A stretch of DNA of 64,000 bases from the NCBI RefSeq assembly GCF_008086045.1, contig NZ_VSEY01000001.1, forward strand, positions 496,001 to 560,000, written 5' to 3'. The number at the start of each line of letters is the position of its first letter. Within the stretch, counting starts at the first letter, position 1. Both the position numbers and the translations under genes were made by a program. Origin of the DNA: Nonomuraea sp. PA05 (GTDB lineage Bacteria; Actinomycetota; Actinomycetes; Streptosporangiales; Streptosporangiaceae). Under the pieces are notes generated by a model. The model was not told the origin of the DNA. It made no database searches and saw nothing but the letters and a program-made list of their open reading frames with translations. Shown here in pieces: positions 42,541 to 49,677 of the stretch.

Positions 42541-43694
42541 TGGCGTCCTGGGACACCCTGGTCGTCGGGCGGCCCAACGTCGGCGAGCGCGACCGGCTGA
42601 TGCGGCGCCTCGACGGCGTGCTCGACCGGCTCTGGCTGACCAACAACGGCCCGCTGGTGCGCGAGTTCGAGGAACGCATCGCCGCGGTGGCCGGCACCAG
42701 GCACGCCGTCGCCACCTGCAACGCCACCACCGGCATTCAGATCGCCGCCAGGGCCGCCGGCATCAGGCCCGGCGACGAGGTCATCGTCCCCTCCTTCACC
42801 TGGGTCGCCACGGCGCACGCGCTGGAGTGGATCGGCATCGTCCCCGTCTTCTGCGACGTGGACGAGACCACCGCCAACGCCGATCCCGAGCACGTCGCCC
42901 GGCTGATCGGGCCCAGGACGCGCGGCATCCTCGCCGTGCACGTCTTCGGCCGGCCGTGCGACGTGGACGCGCTGACCCGGCTGGCCGCCGAGCACGGCCT
43001 GACCCTGCTGTTCGACGCCGCGCACGCGCTCGGCTGCACCTACCGCGGCAAGCCGGTCGGCGGGTTCGGCACGGCGGAGATCTTCAGCTTCCACGCCACC
43101 AAGTTCGTCAACAGCGTCGAGGGCGGCGTCATCACCACCGACGACGACGCCTACGCCGCCCGCGTCAGGGCCCTGCGCAACCAGGGCATCGACCCGGCCG
43201 GGCGGATCGCCGGCCCCGGCACCGTCGCCAGGATGAACGAGTTCTGCGCCGCCATGGGCCTGACCTCGCTCGACGCCATCGACTCGATCGTCTCGGCCAA
43301 CCGGCGCAACCAGGCGGTCTACGAGGAGCACCTGGACGGCGTGCCGGGCGTGCGCGTGCGCGGGCAGGCGCCCGGCGAGCGCGCCAACTTCCAGTACCTG
43401 GTGATCGAGGTGGACGAGGCCGTGGCCGGGATCCCGCCCGAGACGGTGCTGGAGGACCTGCTGCGGTACGACGTGCACGCCCGGCGTTACTTCTCGCCGA
43501 TCTGCCACCAGGTCGAGCCGTACCGGTCGGCGCCCGAGCGGCACATCCCGCTGCCGCTGCCGCGCGCCGAGGCGCTGGCCCGCCGGGTGCTCTCGCTGCC
43601 GACCGGGCCCACCGTGGGGCCGGGCGACGTGGCGGCCGTCTGCGGGATCATCAAGGAGTCGGTCTCCCGCGCCGGACGCCGCCTCGTCGCTTGA
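42540..43694 (+). CDS. DegT/DnrJ/EryC1 sugar aminotransferase (SgcA4-like)
   Basis: This 384-aa PLP aminotransferase acts on keto sugars. The Schiff-base lysine is in FSFHATKFVNSVEGGVI; VIVPSFTWVATAHALEW and LFDAAHALGCTYRGKPVG are standard family blocks. It transfers an amino group (usually from glutamate) to the 4-keto sugar. ATG 42540 overlaps the N-methyltransferase stop (TGATG); a GTG three bases upstream is possible. It is the last gene of the 32.5-43.7 kb operon and converges on the SARP regulator with only 9 bp between stops. Confidence 0.94.
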   Translation: MASWDTLVVGRPNVGERDRLMRRLDGVLDRLWLTNNGPLVREFEERIAAVAGTRHAVATCNATTGIQIAARAAGIRPGDEVIVPSFTWVATAHALEWIGIVPVFCDVDETTANADPEHVARLIGPRTRGILAVHVFGRPCDVDALTRLAAEHGLTLLFDAAHALGCTYRGKPVGGFGTAEIFSFHATKFVNSVEGGVITTDDDAYAARVRALRNQGIDPAGRIAGPGTVARMNEFCAAMGLTSLDAIDSIVSANRRNQAVYEEHLDGVPGVRVRGQAPGERANFQYLVIEVDEAVAGIPPETVLEDLLRYDVHARRYFSPICHQVEPYRSAPERHIPLPLPRAEALARRVLSLPTGPTVGPGDVAAVCGIIKESVSRAGRRLVA

Positions 43695-43703
43695 CGATCG
43701 CTG

Positions 43704-46700
43704 TCAGGACGTGGCCTCGGTGATCGGGAGGTCCGCGGGGCCCGCCCGGTGGCTGACCGAGGCCAGGTGGTCGAGCACCAGCTTGCCCGTCCGCTCGTCC
43801 ACGTGCTCGACCAGCTCCATCACCCGCGTCACGGCCCGGTCCGACGCGGTCGTGTCGCCGATCGACCAGAGCGCGTCGCTCAGCTTGATCAGCGTGCGCG
43901 CCTCCAGCAGCGGGATCCGCGTCTGGCGGTAGAGCAGCGCCGCCTTGCGCAGGTTCTCCACACCGTCGCGGGGCCGGTCGGCGGCCACGGCCAGCTCGCC
44001 CAGCCCCGCCAGCGCGTGCGCCTCGACGAGCTTGTGCCGCGACCGCCTGGCCAGCGCCAGCGCCTTGTCCAGCAGGGTGTCGGCGTCGGCCAGCCGGCCG
44101 CGCCGCACGTTGGCGACGCCGAGCCCGTGCAGCGCGTACGCCTCGCCCGTGGTGTCGCCGATCTCCTGCACGATCGTGAGCGACTCCTCGAACGCGCCCG
44201 CCGCCAGGCCGAACTCGTTGGCCTGGAGGTGGATGCGGCCCATCCGGTGCAGCACCTGGGAGACGATGCGCCTGCTGCCGCCGTCGCGCCCGCGTACCAG
44301 CGCCTCGGCCAGCAGGATCTTGGCCTCGTCGATGTCGCCGCACTCGGCTCTGATCGCCGCGAGGTTCTGCAGCGTGATCGCCGCTTCGAGCTGGTCGCCG
44401 ATGTCGGTGAAGATGATCAGCGCCTGCTCCAGGTGGTGCATCGCCTCGTGCAACTGGCCGTCGATGCGCTTGAGGAAGGCCAGGTTGCGGGTGGACCTGG
44501 CGACCAGCGGCACGTCGCCGATGCGCTCGAAGATGGTCAGCGCGGCCTCGAAGTCGCGCCTGGCGTCGTCGAAGCGCTGCTCGGTCTGCGCCAGCGAGGC
44601 GCGCACGATGAGCATCTCCGCCTGGCCGCGCTCGTCGCGGCCCTGACGGGCGGCGTCCAGCGCGATCTCGTGCGACTCGCGCCAGTCGTCGAGGTAGCCG
44701 CGCAGCTCGAAGAACGGCTCGGCGTTGCTGGCCATGCGCCAGCACAGCTCGATCAGGCCCGCCTGGGCGGCCTGCCTGATGCCGGAGACGAGCAGGTGGC
44801 GCTCGCGCTCGAACCAGCCGATCGGGTTGGAGACCAGCCTGTCCACCAGCGCCTCGGGCAGCCAGGAGTCGATGCCGACCTTCTCGCGCGACTGGTCGGA
44901 GGCGCCGTACTCGCGGTCGTGGGCCGCCTTCAGCAGGCAGTGCAGCGCGTTCAGCACCCGGGTCAGGGCCGCGGTGCGCTCCGCAGGGTCCTCCTCGGCG
45001 GCCAGCCGCTCGCGGGCGTACACCCTGATGAGGTCGTGGAAGCGGTACTGCACCCGGGAGGCGCCGCCGGTGCCGATGACCTCCACGAGGTGGGCGTCGG
45101 CCAGGTCGTCGAACAGGTCCTGCGCGCTGGTCAGCGGCTGGGCGAGCACCGCGGCGCCCGCCCAGGCGGAGAAGACGGGCGAGTCGAGCAGGGCCAGCCG
45201 CCTGAACAGGCAGCGGGCCGGCGCGCTGATGTTCTCGTAGGTCAGCGACAGGCTGGCCCTGATGCCCATGTCGCCGTGGCTCAGCTCGTCGAGCCTGCGG
45301 GCCTCGTCCCTGAGGCGGTCGACCAGGTGGTCCACGCCCCAGTGCATGCGCACGGCCAGCCGCGCGCCCGCGATGCGCAGCGCGAGCGGCAGGCAGCAGC
45401 ACAGCTCGGCCAGCGCGGCGGCGGACTCGGGCTCGGAGAGCACCCGCTCCTCGCCCGCGATGTGCGACAGCAGCTCCACCGCGTGCGAGACGTCGAACTC
45501 GGCCACGCCCACCTGGGTCGTGCCGGCCAGGCCGCCGAGCCGGTGCCGGCTGGTCACGATGACGGCCGACGGCGGGTTGCCCGGCATCAGCGGCAGCACC
45601 TGGCTCTCCGACTCGGCGTCGTCGAGCACGATCAGCACCTTGCGGTCGGCCAGCAGCATGCGGAACATCTCCGCCCGCTCCACCAGCGTCTCGGGCAGCT
45701 CGGAGCCGCGCACGCCGAAGGCGCGCAGGAACCGGTCGAGCACCTGCATGGGGCTGACCGGCCTGGCCAGGGCGCCGTGCAGGTTGGCGAACAACTGGCC
45801 GTCGGGGAAGTGCTCGGCGATGGTGTGCGCCGCGTGGATGGCGATGGTCGTCTTGCCGATGCCGGGACGCCCCGCGATGGCGACGATGGGCACGGCGAAG
45901 CGGGCGTCGCCGTCCAGCGGCATGGTCAGCCGCCTGCTGATCCGGTCGATCTGGTCCTGCCTGCCGACGAAGTCCGCGATGTCCGCGGGCAGCATGCGCG
46001 GCACGGCGGGGATGGGCGTGACCGCGACGGGCTCGGCGGCCGGCGTCACCGCCGCCGCCGCCGCGGGCGGGCTGGGCGCGGCGAGGCTGTCGTCGGCGCC
46101 GAGAATGGCGGCCTCCAGCTGCTGGAGCCGCTCGTTCGGCTCGATGCCCAGCTCGTCGACCATGCTGCGCCTGGCGTCGCGGTAGGTCTGCAGCGACTCG
46201 GCCTGCCTGCCGGAACGGTACAACGCGGTCATGAGCTGGGCGATGAGCCCCTCGCGCAGCGGGTTCTCCTTGACCAGCCGGCTCAGCTCGCCGACCAGCT
46301 CCTGGTGGCGGCCGAGGTCCAGTTCGAGCTGGACGCACTCCTCGTTGGCGGTGATCCGCTGCTCGGTGAGCCAGCTTCCCAGCGCCTGCACGTACCTGCT
46401 CTCGATGCCGTCCAGCGCGGGCCCGCGCCACAGCGCGAGGGCGCTGCGGTAGTGGCTGATGGCCTCTTCGGGCTGCCGCTGCTCGCGGGCCTTGCGGGCC
46501 CTGCCGACCAGGTTGTCGAAGCGGTGCGCGTCGATGGACTCCATCGGCGCGCGTAAGGTGTATCCCTGCCGGGTCGTGACGATCATTTCCGCGTGACCGT
46601 CTCTGTTGATCAGCCGGCGCAGCGCCGAAATACAGATCTGCACTTGCGCCCGCGCCGTCGCTGGCGGATCATCGTCATAGATCGCCTCGACCAGGCGGTC

Positions 46701-46826
46701 AAGCGTGACCGAACGATTGGCGTTGAGCAGCAGCACCGCGAGCACGATTTGTTGTCGCGCTCCGCCAGGGCCGAGTTGCCGACCGTCCGCGGATACTTCG
46801 AGGGCCCCCAGTACACGAAATTCCAC
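43704..46826 (-). CDS. AfsR-like SARP regulator (HTH-BTAD-NB-ARC-TPR)
   Basis: This 1040-aa regulator has the SARP DNA-binding and BTAD domains (about 1-245: MEFRVLGALEVSADGRQL, QICISALRRLINRDG, ELGIEPNERLQQLE), then an STAND ATPase with P-loop IAGRPGIGKTTIA (about 317-329) and Walker B KVLIVLDDAE, then TPR repeats to the end. This is the architecture of AfsR, a pathway-wide activator in Streptomyces. The GTG start has GAGGAG 6 bp upstream. The divergently placed small DSPWE peptide gene upstream is reminiscent of afsS beside afsR. It probably activates the cluster, with a candidate binding array at 47459-47498. Confidence 0.93.
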   Translation of the reverse strand: MEFRVLGALEVSADGRQLGPGGARQQIVLAVLLLNANRSVTLDRLVEAIYDDDPPATARAQVQICISALRRLINRDGHAEMIVTTRQGYTLRAPMESIDAHRFDNLVGRARKAREQRQPEEAISHYRSALALWRGPALDGIESRYVQALGSWLTEQRITANEECVQLELDLGRHQELVGELSRLVKENPLREGLIAQLMTALYRSGRQAESLQTYRDARRSMVDELGIEPNERLQQLEAAILGADDSLAAPSPPAAAAAVTPAAEPVAVTPIPAVPRMLPADIADFVGRQDQIDRISRRLTMPLDGDARFAVPIVAIAGRPGIGKTTIAIHAAHTIAEHFPDGQLFANLHGALARPVSPMQVLDRFLRAFGVRGSELPETLVERAEMFRMLLADRKVLIVLDDAESESQVLPLMPGNPPSAVIVTSRHRLGGLAGTTQVGVAEFDVSHAVELLSHIAGEERVLSEPESAAALAELCCCLPLALRIAGARLAVRMHWGVDHLVDRLRDEARRLDELSHGDMGIRASLSLTYENISAPARCLFRRLALLDSPVFSAWAGAAVLAQPLTSAQDLFDDLADAHLVEVIGTGGASRVQYRFHDLIRVYARERLAAEEDPAERTAALTRVLNALHCLLKAAHDREYGASDQSREKVGIDSWLPEALVDRLVSNPIGWFERERHLLVSGIRQAAQAGLIELCWRMASNAEPFFELRGYLDDWRESHEIALDAARQGRDERGQAEMLIVRASLAQTEQRFDDARRDFEAALTIFERIGDVPLVARSTRNLAFLKRIDGQLHEAMHHLEQALIIFTDIGDQLEAAITLQNLAAIRAECGDIDEAKILLAEALVRGRDGGSRRIVSQVLHRMGRIHLQANEFGLAAGAFEESLTIVQEIGDTTGEAYALHGLGVANVRRGRLADADTLLDKALALARRSRHKLVEAHALAGLGELAVAADRPRDGVENLRKAALLYRQTRIPLLEARTLIKLSDALWSIGDTTASDRAVTRVMELVEHVDERTGKLVLDHLASVSHRAGPADLPITEATS

Positions 46827-47087
46827 GCATATCTCCTCGAAGAGATTGTCCGCAACGATGGTCGTTCTGACGTGCGTGGTCCAATAAGCTCACAGTCGAT
46901 GTAAGGCCAGTGGTCCAGCACCCCCGTACGGCCGCCCGCCATTGGGACGGCCGAGGCGATAGGGCAGACTGCTCGCAGTGTGACACCTTGTTTGCCTTTG
47001 GGCGGACCCTGGTTTGGTTGTCCAGGATCGTACATCGCTGGGCGATGTGTTACCAGCTACTGCGTGGCTTGAGCTTGCAGTCCGCCG
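46827..47087. other. Region between the DSPWE peptide and SARP genes
   Basis: These 261 bp contain no gene. They must hold the SARP promoter and the 3' end of the DSPWE-peptide transcript. They include a 7-bp inverted repeat ACATCGC/GCGATGT at 47032-47048 and one isolated CGATAG hexamer at 46957-46962. Confidence 0.5.
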
Positions 47088-47279
47088 CTACTCCCAGGGG
47101 CTGTCGGCCAGTTCCCACGGGCTGTCGATCTCCCAGGGGCTGTCGATCTCCCACGGGCTGTCGATCTCCCAGGGGCTGTCGGCGGCGGCGGCGGGGGAAG
47201 CCAGGCCGGCGATGGAGCCGAAGATCGCGACGATCGAGATGAGAATCAGGGCCGCCAGCTTGCTGAAGCGTGTACTCAT
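47088..47279 (-). CDS. 63-aa DSPWE-repeat peptide (AfsS-like design)
   Basis: This 63-aa peptide has an N-terminal basic and hydrophobic segment (residues 2-33), a plausible secretion signal ending in ASPAAAA. The rest is five copies of DSPWE: three spaced as DSPWEI, then DSPWELA, and a final DSPWE that ends the protein. GGAGGT lies 8 bp before the ATG, so it is certainly translated. It sits on the minus strand directly upstream of the AfsR-like SARP. The Streptomyces regulator AfsS is also 63 aa and made of short repeats next to afsR, but its repeats are of TPxDxMPA type, so this is analogy, not homology. Function is unknown. Confidence 0.8.
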   Translation of the reverse strand: MSTRFSKLAALILISIVAIFGSIAGLASPAAAADSPWEIDSPWEIDSPWEIDSPWELADSPWE

Positions 47280-47577
47280 TTCGATCTACCTCCGTGTCGT
47301 CTTTCGCACCGGTTGTGCGTTCGGCGACGACGCTCACAGCAGCCGCAATTCACTCCGCATCGCGCGGCTTTCACCCGGATATCGGCACTGGTAGAAGCGC
47401 GGGACTATCGCTTCGCAATGGCGTTCCATCGCCCCGCCTTCGGCTCGCTATCGTCCGGCGATAGCGGTTCGATAGAACACGAAAGGGCGGGCGATAGCCG
47501 GGCTGTGCATGGTGGGGGAGAACACGCGGGCAAGGTGCCCGCGGTAGCTCGTTTCTAGCCCTGATGGGTGTGGTGAC
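47280..47577. other. Divergent control region, DSPWE peptide / TTR-like operon
   Basis: This 298-bp stretch is gene-free. It holds five copies of CTATCG or CGATAG (starting at 47405, 47448, 47459, 47470 and 47492), described separately as a SARP-like array, and should contain promoters for both the peptide and the plus-strand operon. Confidence 0.6.
47446..47498. promoter_or_regulatory. Phased CGATAG repeats, candidate SARP-binding array
   Basis: Heptamers CGATAGC, CGATAGA, GAAAGGG and CGATAGC lie at 47459, 47470, 47481 and 47492, exactly 11 bp apart, the spacing of SARP sites. An inverted CGCTATCG (47446-47453) pairs with the first to form a palindrome around TCCGG. Confidence 0.6.
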
Positions 47578-47922
47578 ATGGGAATCTCGGTAGAGGCGCA
47601 GGACGCGGTCTACGGCCGCCCTGCCGCGGGCATGGAGGTGCGCCTCGAACGCATGGCCGACACCCAGTGGGTGCTCGACGGGAAATCCGAGATCGGTCAT
47701 GAAGGCTATGTCGAAGAATGGCTGACGCTCGATCTGAGCCGCGGGCTCTATCGCGTCGTATTTTTCGGCGAGCGCTACTTCGGGGCGCTCGGGCTCAGCT
47801 CCGCTTATCCGGAGATAAGCGTGACGTTCCGCATGCTGGGCGATCAGGACGCGAGCGAGTACAAAATTCAGGTCTGGCTCTCGCCGTATTCCTATTCCAC
47901 TTACTTCGGTTCGAGGATCTGA
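47578..47922 (+). CDS. Transthyretin/HIU-hydrolase-like protein with lost active site
   Basis: This 114-aa protein has the transthyretin fold. The N-terminal AQDAVYGRPAAGMEVRLER and C-terminal WLSPYSYSTYFGS align with 5-hydroxyisourate hydrolase. But the hallmark YRGS motif reads YFGS and the catalytic His of the N-terminal HVLD-type motif is absent, so it is not expected to hydrolyse 5-hydroxyisourate. It may bind a ligand or interact with a protein, or have gained another activity. It is first in an operon with 2-isopropylmalate synthase (5 bp gap) and a LuxR regulator, downstream of the CGATAG array. No urate-pathway gene is near. Confidence 0.8.
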   Translation: MGISVEAQDAVYGRPAAGMEVRLERMADTQWVLDGKSEIGHEGYVEEWLTLDLSRGLYRVVFFGERYFGALGLSSAYPEISVTFRMLGDQDASEYKIQVWLSPYSYSTYFGSRI

Positions 47923-47927
47923 TCGAC

Positions 47928-49661
47928 ATGAAGGCCTCCAGGTACAGCTCGCCCCCGCGGATCCCGCTCGACGACCGCTCCTGGCCGGACGCCACCCTCG
48001 GCGCGCCGCCCCGATGGCTCTCGACCGACCTGCGCGACGGCAACCAGGCGCTGTCCAGGCCCATGTCGCCCGAGCGCAAGCTCGTCATGTTCGACCTGCT
48101 CGTGGGCATGGGCTACAAGGAGATCGAGATCGGCTTCCCCACGGCGAGCCGCGACGAGCACGACTTCGTGCGCCTGCTCATCGAGCGCGGCCACATCCCC
48201 GACGACGTGCTCGTCTCGGTGCTCACGCCGGCGCGCGAGGAGCTCATCGAGGCCACGATGGCGAGCCTGCGCGGCGCCGCCAGGGCCACGCTGCACCTCT
48301 ACAACGCCACCTCGCCGGCCGCCAGGCGGCTGGTGCTCGGCGTCAACCGCCAGGAGTGCAAGGACCTCGCCGTCCACGGCACCCACCTGGTCATGAAATA
48401 TGCCGACTCGCTGCTCGACGGGTGCGACCTGCGCTTCCAGTACTCACCCGAGCACTTCAACGACACCGAGCCGGACTTCTCCCTGGAGGTCTGCGAGGCC
48501 GTCATGGACGTCTGGCAGCCCGGCCCCGACCGGCCGATCACGCTCAACTTCCCCACCACCGTCGAGCGCTTCACGCCCAACCTGTTCGCCGATCAGATCG
48601 AGTGGATGGACCGCCACCTGAGCCACCGCCCGCACCGCTGCCTGTCGGTGCACCCGCACAACGACAGGGGCACCGGCGTGGCGGCGGCGGAGCTGGCCAT
48701 GCTGGCCGGCGCGGAACGCGTCGAGGGCTGCCTGTTCGGCAACGGCGAGCGCGCCGGCAACGTCTGCCTGGTCACGCTCGGCCTCAACCTGGCGGCCCAG
48801 GGCATCGACCCCGGCATCGACTTCGGCGACCTGGACGGCGTGCGCCGCATCGTGGAGGAGTGCACCGGCATCGCCGTCTCGCCGCGCCACCCCTACGGCG
48901 GCGACCTGGTCTACACGGCCTTCTCCGGCGGTCACCAGGACGCCATCAAGAAGGGCTTCGACGCGATGGCCTCGCAGGCGGCGGTCGCCGGGCGCGACCG
49001 GTCCGAGCTGCCGTGGGCGGTGCCGTACCTGCTGGTCGACCCGCAGGACGTGGGCAGGACCTACGAGGCCGTGGTGCGCGTCACCAGCCAGTCGGGCAAG
49101 GGCGGCGCCGCCTACGTGATGAGCTCCCGCTACGGGATGAACCTGCCCAGAGGGCTGCAGGCCGAGTTCGCCCGGCTCGTCCAGTCGCTGGCCGACGACG
49201 GCGGCGAGGTGGCGCCCGAACGGATCATGGAGGCGTTCGCCGACGAGTACGTCGTGCCCGGCGTGCCCGCGTTCGAGGCGCCGGGCGCGGTCGCCACCCT
49301 GCACATCGACGGCGAGCCCGACGGCGCCGACTGGGCGGCGACGATCGCCGCGATCCGGACGGCGATGGAGCGGCGCGGCCTGGTGACCCGGGTGGTGCGG
49401 CTCATGGGCGGGGCGTCGGTGCGGCGCGGCGAGGAGATCGCCGTGTACGCCGAGTGCGACCTGGACGGCGACGCGGTCTGGGGCGTGGGGATCGAGCCGG
49501 ACGTCTGCGCGGCGGCGCTGGCCGCCGTCGGCTCCGCGATGGCCAGGGCTCGGCGCGACGGCCTGCTTCCCAGCGGGCTCCCCGGAGGGACGCGCGACGA
49601 CGGGCCCAGGGCCCGGCGGCTCGGGCCCATCAGGCTCAGACGCGTGATGGCGAAACGATAG
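47928..49661 (+). CDS. leuA: 2-Isopropylmalate synthase-type enzyme (LeuA2)
   Basis: This 577-aa enzyme is of the type 2 alpha-isopropylmalate synthase family. Motifs are STDLRDGNQAL (about 32-42), with the metal-binding Asp, SVHPHNDRGTGVAAAE with the second metal-binding His pair, and the LFGNGERAGN block (GxGExxGN). An HMGL-like barrel is followed by a regulatory LeuA-dimer domain (about 430 on). The normal reaction condenses acetyl-CoA with 2-oxoisovalerate in leucine synthesis. Its place inside the cluster, coupled to the TTR-like gene, suggests it elongates a 2-oxo acid for the product, or is a product-insensitive copy. Which 2-oxo acid it takes is open. Confidence 0.9.
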   Translation: MKASRYSSPPRIPLDDRSWPDATLGAPPRWLSTDLRDGNQALSRPMSPERKLVMFDLLVGMGYKEIEIGFPTASRDEHDFVRLLIERGHIPDDVLVSVLTPAREELIEATMASLRGAARATLHLYNATSPAARRLVLGVNRQECKDLAVHGTHLVMKYADSLLDGCDLRFQYSPEHFNDTEPDFSLEVCEAVMDVWQPGPDRPITLNFPTTVERFTPNLFADQIEWMDRHLSHRPHRCLSVHPHNDRGTGVAAAELAMLAGAERVEGCLFGNGERAGNVCLVTLGLNLAAQGIDPGIDFGDLDGVRRIVEECTGIAVSPRHPYGGDLVYTAFSGGHQDAIKKGFDAMASQAAVAGRDRSELPWAVPYLLVDPQDVGRTYEAVVRVTSQSGKGGAAYVMSSRYGMNLPRGLQAEFARLVQSLADDGGEVAPERIMEAFADEYVVPGVPAFEAPGAVATLHIDGEPDGADWAATIAAIRTAMERRGLVTRVVRLMGGASVRRGEEIAVYAECDLDGDAVWGVGIEPDVCAAALAAVGSAMARARRDGLLPSGLPGGTRDDGPRARRLGPIRLRRVMAKR

Positions 49662-49677
49662 AGATCGGAATAGGGCC

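Noticed and set aside
43749..46556. A 935-codon open frame on the plus strand opposite the SARP gene
   Set aside because: It is a shadow of the GC-rich SARP gene: its protein is Arg/Gly/Val-rich without any fold, while the minus strand encodes a complete regulator.
47032..47048. Terminator for the DSPWE-peptide gene
   Set aside because: The stem is only 7 bp with no T-tract. It could be an operator, but evidence is too thin to call it.
47357..47372. A further copy of the 16-bp element before the DSPWE-peptide gene
   Set aside because: It lacks the GAGATG core when read toward the gene and may match by chance in GC-rich DNA.
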